Program-made: the position numbers and the translations under genes
Shown here: positions 48,016-58,700 of the stretch, in pieces
How positions within the stretch are numbered: position 1 is the stretch's first letter
Layout of the letters: each line of letters opens with the position of its first letter
Notes under the pieces: model-generated
Database searches by the model: none
Seen by the model: the letters and a program-made list of their open reading frames with translations, nothing else
Told to the model about the DNA's origin: nothing
Origin: Gari tellinella
Taxonomy: Eukaryota; Mollusca; Bivalvia; Cardiida; Psammobiidae
Reading direction: 5' to 3'
NCBI GenBank assembly: GCA_922989275.2
Contig: OV277866.1
Location: 78,032,328 to 78,096,327 of the forward strand
Length of the DNA: 64,000 bases

Positions 48016-49518
48016 CAAAGGAATTTTTAAAAAACATTTTCTGGGATATTTTGTGTTTATTGGGTACATCTTGACCTAAACATGTATAAAAGAAACAAAA
48101 AATGATGTTAAAGTACAACTCTTGAAAAAAAAAGAGGAAAATATAAAACGACACAATTTGTGCCTCAGAAAAAGCTTTTTTTGTTACTCTGTTTTAACTA
48201 TAAATGTCACATTTCACTTTTTTTCCCATCAGTTTTTCAGTATTGAAAACTATTTGCACTTATTTAAATCATTCGGAATGCTACTTGTTGTGGTTTGATC
48301 CCGATCTCGCTAAAAATAAAATGTGCGTATTGTTGGTTTGGAAGCCATTGAATCATGCATATTATTTATAAGATCGCCAACAGCCACACCACCTTTCAGA
48401 TTTTGACATTGCTACTGCATGCATAGGAGAGACAAAGCAGCCTTTCGATTTTTTCCTAGTGCAGGCCCCAGAGACCTTCATACTTTCTATCTATCTAAAT
48501 TCTAAATAGTCAAAACCCTGCTTGGAACCTCAACTTGAGGCATGTTGACTGTCAGAAATTAGAAAAATAAAGGCATTAAAGAGCTAATCACGGAATTATA
48601 AACTGACTTCTGTATATTTCCGTGAGCTAATGAGTAAAATGTTAAAAACAGATTTAAAAAGTTGGACGAGTTCTGGGGCTTAATTGTCATAGGAACCTTT
48701 TCTGTTTATAAGACCGAGATTATACCCTCTGTACAGAACTAGAATGAAGAAATAGGAGTAAGAAATGGTAAAATAAAAAATAGGGTACGAAAAGGCATGG
48801 GTACGAAATGACTGTATAACGCTGTCAAAACCAAAGTATACAAAATTGTCATATTTTGACCTCTAGTGGCTCTACAATCAAGGTCTAGCAATAAACTTAT
48901 ACAATATAATGTTTAACTGATGATTAAATGAACAAATAATTCACTAAGAATAAGTTAATGAGAAAACTCAATAAAATTTGGACATACCCCACCCACTTTC
49001 AAAAGTTATGGACCCGAACTCATCATGTTTATTTTATAATAGTTGTACATTTAATGTTTATTTATTTACCAACTGTCTTAAATGAACTGAAATCTGTTGC
49101 TTTATACTTTTTGTGTATATATTTCATGCAGATATACTCACATTTGGGTGGATTTTTTCGTCTGCATGTGGAAATTTTCTAAAATGGATAGGTATAAAAC
49201 ACAGCCGAATGGTAGGGTCTATAAAAAATACAGTGTCGTCTCGCACAGAATACTTTTTTCTCCGCTAAAATCTAGAAAAAATGTAGATTTAGGTAAATTG
49301 ATTATTTTTTCCCCATTTTAAAAAAATCATTAAGAGCTCTACTTTTTATAAATAGAATCTAGTATATAATAATAGATCTATAGCAATATTAGGATACTGC
49401 ATTTATTAAGCAATTTTAATTAATTTTTTGTGTGGTTGTGGTTTGCTTTTAAAATATAATGGGACCACATATTTGGTAAAATCACTTTTAAGATCTCTAT
49501 CAAATTGTGTGTTTATGG
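48016..49518. other. Interior of the 14.36-kb insertion without recognised features
   Basis: AT-rich sequence with short ORFs (for example 48958-49182 and 49097-49321) that show no domain. Any surviving transposase of the element would have to be sought here or in 36450-36680. Confidence 0.4.
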
Positions 49519-49690
49519 TTGGCTATACAACGTTGGCCCAACGTTGGGCCAACGTTGTATAGCCAACGCCGTCTATGTAGAAAAGATGGTTGGATGTACA
49601 ACGTTGGCCCAACGTTGGCCCAACGTTAACATGCCAACGCCAACGTTGTGCCAATATGCCGACCATTAGCCAACGTTGGGCCAACGTCGC
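49519..49690. repeat. CAACGTTGGCC array, right subterminal
   Basis: Copies of CAACGTTGGCCCAACGTTGG, including a perfect palindrome of about 50 bp at 49518-49567 (GTTGGCTATACAACGTTGGC ... GCCAACGTTGTATAGCCAAC). Mirror of the left array of the same insertion. Confidence 0.9.
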
Positions 49691-49703
49691 TCTGCTATCT
49701 GGG

Positions 49704-49747
49704 ACGTTTGCGTTTAAACGGGAAAGAATAACAGATTCTCCACTGTA
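49704..49747. mobile_element. MITE family A, right part of the split copy
   Basis: ACGTTTGCGTTTAAACGGGA then AAGAATAACAGATTCTCCAC and TGTA complete the element broken at 35341. Confidence 0.9.
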
Positions 49748-50707
49748 CCATGAGTAACATTTTCAAGCGCGATTGTAGAAATCGTACGTTTAACCATTTC
49801 GTTACACTTTCCGTACATTACTTTAGAATCTGTCCGCATGTCTTTTTGGTATTTTCGTAGAAATTAACTGGCCATTTCTTGTGACAATAACCTGGCCATT
49901 TATTGTTACGCAAATCTGGTCGTATATTGTGGCAATAACGGGGTTAGGGTTGGTAGCGGACCAATTGTAAAAGTGCTCCAATATTTTAGTCAAAATTTCG
50001 AAAATCTTAATTTGAGCAAAAATATAGATACTATCTGAGTGACATGACTATTCCCATACTAGATCTACACAGTTTTGGTGACAACATCGGAAAAACAATA
50101 CTAACGGCTGTCATTGTCCTAAAGGCGCTAGATTATATTTACCTGGAACTGTTTGCGTTATTAAAAGCTTGAATTTTATGGAAACAAATCCGCTCAATGG
50201 ACAGGGTAACACAATTTATAAGCCACGATGTAATATGTATGTGGACTAATTAGATGCACAGCTAGCAAGGTTTGTAAAATAATCAGAAACCAGAGTAAAC
50301 TATTTCAATGTATTTAATGTATAACTGAGTAGATTCTATCATTATAATTAAAACACACACAATATTGACACAAGGATCATTGACAAACTCCCAGGGTCAA
50401 GACAAGATAAGGGTTAGTGCTTAACATCACCTGCCATGAGTATTCATTAGGGATGACAGCTAGCTCTATAATGGAAACAACAGTTGTATTCTAGCATTGC
50501 TATTTTTCTATACCCACACGTGTTTCACATCTGACAATGTAATAGCCAAGCACTAAAAAGCAGGATGTGCAAATTGGGCAGCATACAGCACTTTGGAGAT
50601 GAGTCTTGCTGAATATCTTAATAACATAGTTAGTATTATATACAGTGAAGAAGACGTTATTCTTTACAAGTAAACACCTTTCTTTTATAGATGCTAAAAT
50701 CTTTATG

Positions 50708-50903
50708 CAGGGCTCCAGATAAGAGGTAGTTATTTCAACAAATCAAACATTTTCTCACTCATTTTAGCACCAACTCCTATGGTGTTACTACTCATTAGAA
50801 TCGTCTCTTCGAGACGATTCTAATGAGTAGTGACACCATATGGTTTAATTTAGAAATAAAGATTTTAGTTTTTGAAAAACTACCCTTATCTGGTGTCCTG
50901 TTT
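50708..50903. mobile_element. MITE with GGGCTCCAGATAAGAGG termini
   Basis: GGGCTCCAGATAAGAGGTAG on the left, CTACCCTTATCTGGTGTCC on the right, and a central hairpin AATCGTCTCTTCGAGACGATT. A truncated relative lies at 54030-54118 and a left end at about 54821. Confidence 0.7.
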
Positions 50904-50914
50904 ATGTCTTTGTA

Positions 50915-51075
50915 AAAAGTTTGGAGCCAGATCAGACGCCGGACAAACCAGTATCTGATCAGGATCCAAACTTTTTGCCATTCAGATTCAAATGAGTATT
51001 CAGAGTTGTCAAAAGGTTGTCATTTTATACATTTTATTGGATTGCTTTTAACCGGGAAACGCTTTTTCCAGTGCA
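50915..51075. mobile_element. Degraded MITE family A copy
   Basis: AGTTTGGAGCCAGATCAGAC and TGATCAGGATCCAAACTTTT keep the family centre; CCGGGAAACGCTTTTTCCAG is a decayed right end. Confidence 0.55.
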
Positions 51076-51254
51076 ATACACATACATCATATTATGATAT
51101 ATCGATTAATAGTATTTCTTGGCCAGTTTATCATTGGAAGCTGGCATCATGTCTGTTAAAATCAAACTGGTGGCCTTCATAAATAAAACAAAAAACGGCT
51201 GTTCAATACCTTATGCAATCTTAGTGACGTGTATAGGCTCATAATTTATGTACA

Positions 51255-51510
51255 GTGTACAAGTAAAGAGTGTTTTTCACGTGCAAACAATGTAGCACCT
51301 GATTAGAGGGTTCCCAGAGAAACCCTCTAATCAGATAATTCACACTTTACCATTATGCATTTTATTGTAAAATCAACCCTCAATGGTTAAAATGGACTAG
51401 AATTTATTTTATTCACTACTGAAACTGCTGGTGGACAATTCCAGTTTCTAAGTAATTCTGAATTACTTAGAAACTGGAATTGTCCATCAGCAGTTTCAGT
51501 GGTGAATAAA
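51255..51510. mobile_element. MITE family C-related fragment plus hairpin
   Basis: The hairpin AGAGGGTTCCCAGAGAAACC, and further on GGACAATTCCAGTTTCTAAG mirrored by CTTAGAAACTGGAATTGTCC. It ends about 90 bp downstream of the NIT2b stop. Confidence 0.6.
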
Positions 51511-51601
51511 ATACTCAACTCAACTACTTAAGAATATAATACTGTTATGATAAATCTAGTCGAAATGTCATTATATAATACTTTGTTTGACTTTTGTTCT
51601 T

Positions 51602-52432
51602 TCACTTCTTCTCACTGACTTCATAGAGTTCGTGTCGTCGCTGTGACGTCACCGGGACTTGTCCACGTACCTGTTTCACAATGGACAAGTCAATGTCAGT
51701 ATATAAGATTGTTTCTTCGTGCTCCGTAGTAGCTATAACCTCTCCCCATGGACTTACGGCCGAGCTATGCCCCCAAGCAACATACGTCGCATTTACATCA
51801 CGTGCTGGGGATACAGTCGCGACAAACACTTGATTGTCCAGTGCACGTGCGCGCTGAAGTAGTTCCCAGTGGAGAGGACCAGTTGTCATATTAAATGCAC
51901 CTGGATAAATTAATAGTTCACAGCCTTTCCTGGCATAAATCTGCGCCATCTCAGCAAACCTTATATCATAACAGATTCCGATCCCAAGTTTACAAAAGGT
52001 TGTATCCACTGTTGTGAAGGCATTTCCCGGACTAAGGCACTCAGACTCCAAAAACTTGATTTTCCCTGGAACATCGATATCAAACAGGTGCATTTTCCTG
52101 TGTTTGGCAATCATCTCCCCGCTAGGGTTATACACGGTGCACGTGTTGTAGAGTTTCCCATTGTCTTCTTCGGGTATAGATCCGCCAATGAGGTAAACTT
52201 TGTTGTCTTTAGCTGCCTTTCCAAGGGCCTCGGTTGATGGGCCAGGGATGGACTCGGCATATTCCGGGAAATAGGAAGTGCCGTACGGAGAATTGAAGCA
52301 CTCTGGCAAGGCCACTATGTTAGAGCCATTTTCAGCCGCCTTTTTAACCATGTCACAGGCATGTCCGATGTTATCCTTCTTAGAAGCGGTAACCGAGAGT
52401 TGCACAAGCGCGAGACGAAATTTTCCAGCCAT
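51602..52432 (-). CDS. NIT2: NIT2 omega-amidase copy b, intronless
   Basis: 276 residues, intact, 95% identical in protein to copy a (15 differences). It keeps the family-typical [10 protein letters not shown] loop beside the catalytic Lys (K113), with E44 and C154 as the rest of the nitrilase triad, so it is the better candidate for full omega-amidase activity on alpha-ketoglutaramate. The start is placed at 52432 (MAGKF). The in-frame ATG at 52480 would add 16 residues, but that stretch is in the duplicated 5' flank and copy a has a stop there, so it is probably 5' UTR. Lacks introns like copy a. It lies head-to-head with WDR91, 145 bp between start codons, so transcription is probably driven from a shared bidirectional promoter. 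Confidence 0.95.
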   Translation of the reverse strand: MAGKFRLALVQLSVTASKKDNIGHACDMVKKAAENGSNIVALPECFNSPYGTSYFPEYAESIPGPSTEALGKAAKDNKVYLIGGSIPEEDNGKLYNTCTVYNPSGEMIAKHRKMHLFDIDVPGKIKFLESECLSPGNAFTTVDTTFCKLGIGICYDIRFAEMAQIYARKGCELLIYPGAFNMTTGPLHWELLQRARALDNQVFVATVSPARDVNATYVAWGHSSAVSPWGEVIATTEHEETILYTDIDLSIVKQVRGQVPVTSQRRHELYEVSEKK

Positions 52433-52577
52433 CTTTGAAATGTTTGATAACATGACACAAATTCTAAAATTTGTCCCCAATTAAGATCCAGTAAGTAGGT
52501 GCGAGTGCACTCCCCTAGATTATTCTCATCCAAGGGAGGTTACTAAATTTATAAACAAGATAGGTCAAAGGTCAGAT
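52433..52577. promoter_or_regulatory. Putative bidirectional NIT2b/WDR91 promoter
   Basis: The 145 bp between divergent start codons must contain both 5' UTRs and at least core promoter elements. The NIT2b-proximal ~95 bp (including ATCTTAATTGGGG) is also found upstream of NIT2a at about 15530-15628, so the duplicated unit included part of this region. No TATA box is clear. Confidence 0.6.
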
Positions 52578-52700
52578 ATGACTTCAGCAACTGGAAGAGT
52601 TGACGAGTTTGTGAAAGATTACCTGACTTTCAGGGGGTTATCGACAACATTGAGAACATTAGAAATTGAACTCAAGAATGAGAAAGAAAAAGGCTTCAGG
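52578..52700 (+). CDS. WDR91: WDR91 exon 1
   Basis: 41 codons from ATG at 52578 to GGCTTCAGG|GTAAAG, encoding an N-terminal LisH-like helix pair (VDEFVKDYLTFRGLSTTLRT, LEIELKNEKEKGFR). It aligns with the human start region ending KGFRVDKI, which continues in exon 2. Phase 0 end. Confidence 0.92.
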
Positions 52701-55700
52701 GTAAAGTGTTAAAAATGTTGTTAAGTGAAATTTCAGATCGATAAATTATAGCGATACCCCTATAGTTCGGATAGTAGGAATTTGCGGATAAAAGTACCTT
52801 TAGTGGGCGGATAAAGCGACATCCATAAACACTAAACTTAGCTCCAGATGAAATCAAAATGTCTTTTATCTGTAACTATACGGCATAGAATCCTATAAAG
52901 GCTATTACACCAATACACGTCATAGTAGTAATATTTGTTTGTAATAATCTCTTCCATGCAAATTCTACACTGAACACTACTCAGTAGTCTACTGCTTAGG
53001 ACTGAACCCCATTTATGTATGGGCACTATATCTACATAAGAACATTTAGCAGCTATGAATCTATCTCTTTTCATACTAGTGGCTATTCCACATCTGTGTA
53101 GGCTACAATTACCTAAAACTAAAAGCAAGCTACATTTGAAATGGCACCACTTAAAGTCTTTCTGTCACTTGGGTGCTCCACAATTAACGGAGGAATTTAA
53201 CCAGAACAGAACAGAAGGATGGAATCTTTTACAAAATTAGTATGCCGTCAGTATAGAATATCTCTTACATGAGTCTGCACTAGTCTGCACCATTTCCTTA
53301 GGAAAATTGTCCTTAGTTTATTTAGTAATTAGCAATGTAATAGCTCAGATTGTTTATATTCATAGTATATATAATATAAAGTTTTGCCTATGAATATTCA
53401 GTGGGAGAATGGTTAAATGTATGAAATGCCCAGAATGGACCAGATTTTTTTCAACATTTGTCCTTCATGTCTGCACTAAACCCTTTGATGTGACTACTGA
53501 CTACTCATTATTCTCCCCAAGAGTTGTTGTCTGCACTGAAGCTTTACTTATCTATCATTGAATGGAACTATTTAAATTACACAATATTGTTGATCACTAT
53601 CTGAAATTGTGCCCCTGTGATTGCAGTTTTATTTGTCATTTCATTCTTGAATTATCTCCCTTTTCGTAATTTTTAATCTATGAACTTTAATCACAAGTTT
53701 TATTCTGTCATGCCTCAACAGAACTTTTGAAATTTGGCAGTATTTTTTATTACCATCTGAATTTGTGTACCTGTGATTATGGGGTTTTTGATTTGTGACT
53801 TCTTTTTTTAATGATCTCGCTTTTTGTAATAAAATTATTTTAACAAATTAAAAATTATTGTTGTTCTTCAATTATCTCCCTTTTTGTAATAATTAGATTA
53901 TATGAAATTAAATCCTGTGGTTATGGTTTTGATTTGTTAATGTGCTGATGATGGGGAGGGGGGTTTGTGTTATAAATCACCTAAAAGTTAGTGATAGTTC
54001 TAGTAAGCATTGACTCAAACAAGTCAAAGGGACAATTCTAATAAGTAGTCACACCATAGGGTTTTGTGCAGACATGACGATTTTAGTTTTTGAAATACTC
54101 CCCTTACCTGGAGCCCTACTAATAACTTGTAGGTTGACAAAATGGTTGAACAGCTCCATGGCTACATCTTGTCTTATGACTTGGCAAACCTGAGGGAGTA
54201 CTGGAACTTCCTTGTGAGTCGCTTGTTCAGCCGCCTGGAGCAGAGATATGCTACAAGTGTTCGGAAGCTTGAGGTTGGCCTTTTGAAGTTTTATCTGGTG
54301 AATGCCGCCCAGTGTAAACAGCAGGACAAGATCATTGAGTTCTTTGAGAGAATGACAGAACTGCTACAGACCCAGTCAGAGTTTCGGGAGTGGTTTGGTA
54401 AGTACTAGTAACAGGGTTCCAGGTTAGTGTGGGTAACATGAGTTGTTCCAATGTTTATTCCCTTTTTGTCTCCAACAAACCCAATCGTCATTGAAATACT
54501 TGCCTTTATCTGTAGCCCTGCAGAGAAAATTATTCTAACGGCATTCATTGATAAAGGCTATACTTGAACCCTAGTCCCACATATAGGCGTTATTTTCAAA
54601 CAATGTACATGTGAATAGTAAAATTGTCCTGTGCAAACAGTGAAGACCCAGATCAGAGGGCTCCAAAAGGAGTCCTCTGATCAGGGTCTTCACTGTTTGT
54701 CGTAATGCCAAACATAAAAAAACAACCATTAAAAGTCAGAAATGGACTAGACTAAAATGGAAACTGGAATTGTCCATTTAAAGTTTCAGGGAGGAAAGAC
54801 TTTAAGTCTTCTTCATTATCAGGGCCCCAGATAAGAGGGAGTAAATTATTATTAAAATATTTTTTCTTTTATAAATGCACCATACATACTTTTAGAATGT
54901 TGTTTGTTTGTTTCAGCATTTCCGTTTGTTCGATTCCCAGAAGACAACAGCCACTATGCCATGTATTTCACTCGACAGTGGCAGGACAGTTTCTTGCTGT
55001 CACTACAGAACTTCCTCTCAGTCATACTACAATGTATGCATATCCTTGTGAAATAAGACTGGAACTGCACTGATTATACAGTTAAACCATTACCACATAG
55101 CCTGTTTCTAGTATTGAAGATAGGTGACCACTTAAATCTTAAAGCAGGTTGAAAGTAAGGTGCATTCTGCTTTACTTTCAGCCTTCTTTAAGCTACCAAC
55201 AACTAGGATATAGAAAATATTTCTTATGATATATACAGTGGAGAATCTGTTATTCTTTCCCGTTTAAACGCAAATGCAAAACACTAAAACGTAGAAGAGA
55301 ACAACTTTTGGACAATTCTGATAATTCATGTTTATCTTGGTGGCAAACAGTTTGGAGCCTGATCAGACGCCGGGTTACCCGGCATCTGATCTGGCTCCAA
55401 ACTGTTTGCACTGTAAATAATAGTTTTAGCGTAAACGCGTTTATTGGGAAAAAATAACAGATTCTCCACTGTACCAGGTATTCATGACTGTATAAAATGG
55501 AACTACATGTATTTTCAGCAGTGGAGGAATAAATTAAAGACGTAAAAAGCTTATTTTTGGGGTAATGGGCTAAACCCTTTTCTGTAGTATTTAATGCAGA
55601 ACACACATATCTAACTGACATACACTTTTTGGTATTGTTGTAATTAATATAGGCGACTGCAATTTTTGGTAATGTTGTAATTTATGTAGGCGACTGCTTA

Positions 55701-58700
55701 ACCCTTTCCCCAATAGAAGGGCCTTTTAGCGGATATAATTTATTCATCCGCTGAAGAAAGTAGTTCCAATTTAATCAGTAATGAATATGTATTATGGGGA
55801 ATATTTTCTATATTATAGCACATGATAGCTTAAAGCAGGCTGAAAGTAAAGCAGAATGTGCCCTAAGGCGCATTCTGCTTTACTTTCAACCTGCTTTAAG
55901 TAGTCACCTATCTTAAGTACTAGAAATAGGCTATCAGGTAAAGGGTTAAAGCAAGAAAGTAAAGAACCATGCTTTAAACAGTCACATGCCTTAAACGCAG
56001 AAATACTTTATATGCTATCAGTATATACTATACCAGTTTGATATACAGTCAAGCTTCAATATCTTGATTTTGCTTAAGTCCAACATATTCGTATCTCAAA
56101 GTTGACATGGTTGCATGTATTAATAAGGATATGTTCAACCTAAGCGAGGCTGAAATAAGGAAATTTAACCATATGTGTAAAGTAAAATCTCTCTATTAGG
56201 ACAAATAGATTGTGTTAATTATTAGGTATTTATGACAGGTGACTGCTTAAAGCAAGGTGGCAGTAAAACAGAAAGCTTTAAGCTGTCACCTGTCCTTTAA
56301 ACAGTCAATTAGCCTTCATTTTAGTGGTTGTAATAGAAAGGCTTTACTGTACAGAAAAAATTGGGTTAACCCGTTACACTATAGAGTGTATCTAGTTTTG
56401 AAAATAGGTGACTTCTTAAAGCAGGTTGAAAGTAAAGCAGAATGCATCTTAAGGTGCATTCTGCTTTACTTTCAACCTGCTTTAAGCTACCACCTGCTAG
56501 AATAAAGAAAACATAATCCTTATGGTGCATATTCATGACTGTACAAATTAGAACTATTTTCTCTAGCGCGGAAATAAACTGAATACTTAAAAAGGTGCTT
56601 CTATGGGGGAAAGGGTTAAGTCAGTTTGAGATATTGAAGTTTGACTATAGGTGATTGGCAAGGATGGCTATGAAAGTAAAGTGTACACTCATTTTAGTGC
56701 TATATCTTTTCTAGTTTTAACAGATTTATATAGTTTAACCTTAACAGCTTCTACCAGAGCCTGCATTGCTGAATTTTGAGGCTGACTACCGACGTCTGCG
56801 AGAACTTCAGGAAGAGAATGATAAACTAAAACAACAGGTTAGTGACTTCAGTGATACTATGACATGTGACTAGAGGACTGCTGCACTTGCTCAATGGGTA
56901 AAATGTTCAGGAACTTTCTGCTGTTTACTTTCAGACTTTTCAAGCAGCAATTTGTCTTAAACTTGAACTAGAAAATCAATAATGCAGAAAGCTCATTTAG
57001 GAGCTTACTTCATTAGAAACTGTTTTGTTTCATAAAACCCCCCACATATCTTAACTAATTCCAGTTCAACTTTTTAGCTCACCTGGCACAAGTGCCAAGG
57101 TGAGCTTTTAGGATCGCTGAATGTGCGTCGTCTGTCGTCTGTCCGTCCACAATTGTTCGTTAACACTCTAGCGCCTACAAATTTCATCCTATCTTCATGA
57201 AACTTCATGACAATGTTTGTCTTGATGAAATCTAGGTCAAGTTCGAAAGTGGGTCATGTCCGGTCAAAAACTAGGTCACTAGGTCAAATCATAGAAAAAC
57301 CTTGTTAACACTCTAGAGGCTACAAATCTCAATGGATCTATATGAAATTTAGTCAGAATGTTTGTCGCATTGATATCTAGGTCAAGTTCAAATGTGGGTC
57401 ATGTCTGGTCAAAAACTAGGTCATTAGGTCAAATCATAGAAAAACCTTGTTAACACTCTAGAGGCTACAACTCTCAATAAATCTTAATTAAACTTGGTCA
57501 GAATGTTTGCCTCATTGATATCTAGGTCAAGTTCGAATGTGGGTCATGTCCGGTCAAAAACTAGGTCACTAGGTCAAATCATAGAAAAACCTTGTTAACA
57601 CTCTAGAGGCTACAAATCTAAATGGATCTTAATGAAACTTCATCAGAACGTTTGCCTCATTGATATCTAGGTCAAGTTCGAATGTGGGTCATGTCCTGTC
57701 AAAAACTAGGTCACTAGGTCAAATCATAGAAAACCTTGTTAACACTCTAGAGGCTACAAATCTCATTGGATCTTGATGAAACTTGGTCAGAATGTTTGTT
57801 TCATTGATATCTAGGTCAAGTTTGAATATGGGTCATGTCTGGTCAAAAACTAGGTCACTAGGTCAAATCATAGAAAAACCTTGTGAACACCCTTGAGGCT
57901 ACAAATCTCACTGGATCTTGATGAAACTTGGTCAGAATGTTTGTCTCATTGATATCTAGGTCAAGTTTGAATGTGGGTCATGTCCGGTCATAAACTAGGT
58001 CACATGGTCAAATCATAGAAAAACCTTGTTTACACTCTAGAGGCTACAAATCTCATTGGATCTTGGTGAAATTTGGTCAGAATGTTTGTCGCATTGATAT
58101 CTAGGTCAAGTTTGAATATGGGTCGTGTCCGGTCAAAAACTAGGTCACTAGAACAAATCATTGGAAGATCTTGCTTACACTCTAGAGGTTGATAGTGGGT
58201 ATACATGTCCAGTGTTAATCTAGGTCACTATAGGTCAAGTTTGCCATGGTGTACCAGGTGAGCGATTTAGGGCCATAGTGGCCCTTGTTTGTAATAGCCT
58301 CTCAATATCCAAATTTTGAAACCTCTCAAACCAATTTTGATCAGTTTGAAAAAGTTTGATTTTCAGAGGTTTTACTGTACAGTCATATTTGTATTAAGCG
58401 GCCACTCAATTGAGAATATATTTACAGCCTTTAGGATGTAAGCAATAGCTAAATACAAGATAAAAGTAATGCATAAAGCTCATACAGATGCTTCCGGCAT
58501 AACTTGCCCATACAGGAGCTTTCTGCATTACTTTTTGTCATGCATTTAGTAGTTACTAGGTTATTTAATTAAGTGGTCACTTGCTATGAGTATTACTATT
58601 TAGTAGTTACTAGGTTATTTGATTCAGTGGTCACTTGCTACAAGTATTACTATATTTTGTATTTTCAGTTACTTTGTCTTGGTGAGAAGCCAGAGTTGAT

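Larger units (their letters stand above)
35342..49703. mobile_element. 14.36-kb insertion with CCCAGATA termini and CAACGTTGGCC arrays
   Basis: The borders are set by the split family-A MITE: GCGTAC|CCCAGATAACA on the left and TGCTATCTGGG|ACGTTTGCG on the right, while the intact MITE reads GCGTACGTTTGCG. This gives 8-bp inverted termini CCCAGATA / TATCTGGG and a duplicated AC. Just inside both ends lie dense GTTGGCCCAACG arrays. The interior is filled with younger insertions (MITEs, SINEs, satellite elements, a Tc1 relic) and a coding-looking exon at 44220-44446. No transposase for the element itself was recognised, so the class is open. Alternative: a rearrangement joined two element ends. 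Confidence 0.75.
56043..56652. mobile_element. MITE family B copy, decayed and split by two later MITEs
   Basis: The left end TACAGTCAAGCTTCAATATC with TAAGTCCAACATATTCGTAT runs to about 56179. The right end GAGATATTGAAGTTTGACTA lies at about 56628-56650. A family-F copy (56180-56351) and a family-E copy (56366-56619) occupy the middle. Confidence 0.65.

Noticed and set aside
52433..52480. NIT2b start at 52480 giving 16 extra residues
   Set aside because: The extension lies in duplicated 5' flank, and copy a has a stop at the equivalent position; the family starts at MAGKF-type sequence.
54142..54408. WDR91 start at the Met at 54142
   Set aside because: The frame is open back to an acceptor at 54132 and begins VDK, matching the family; a proper first exon with its own Met lies at 52578-52700.
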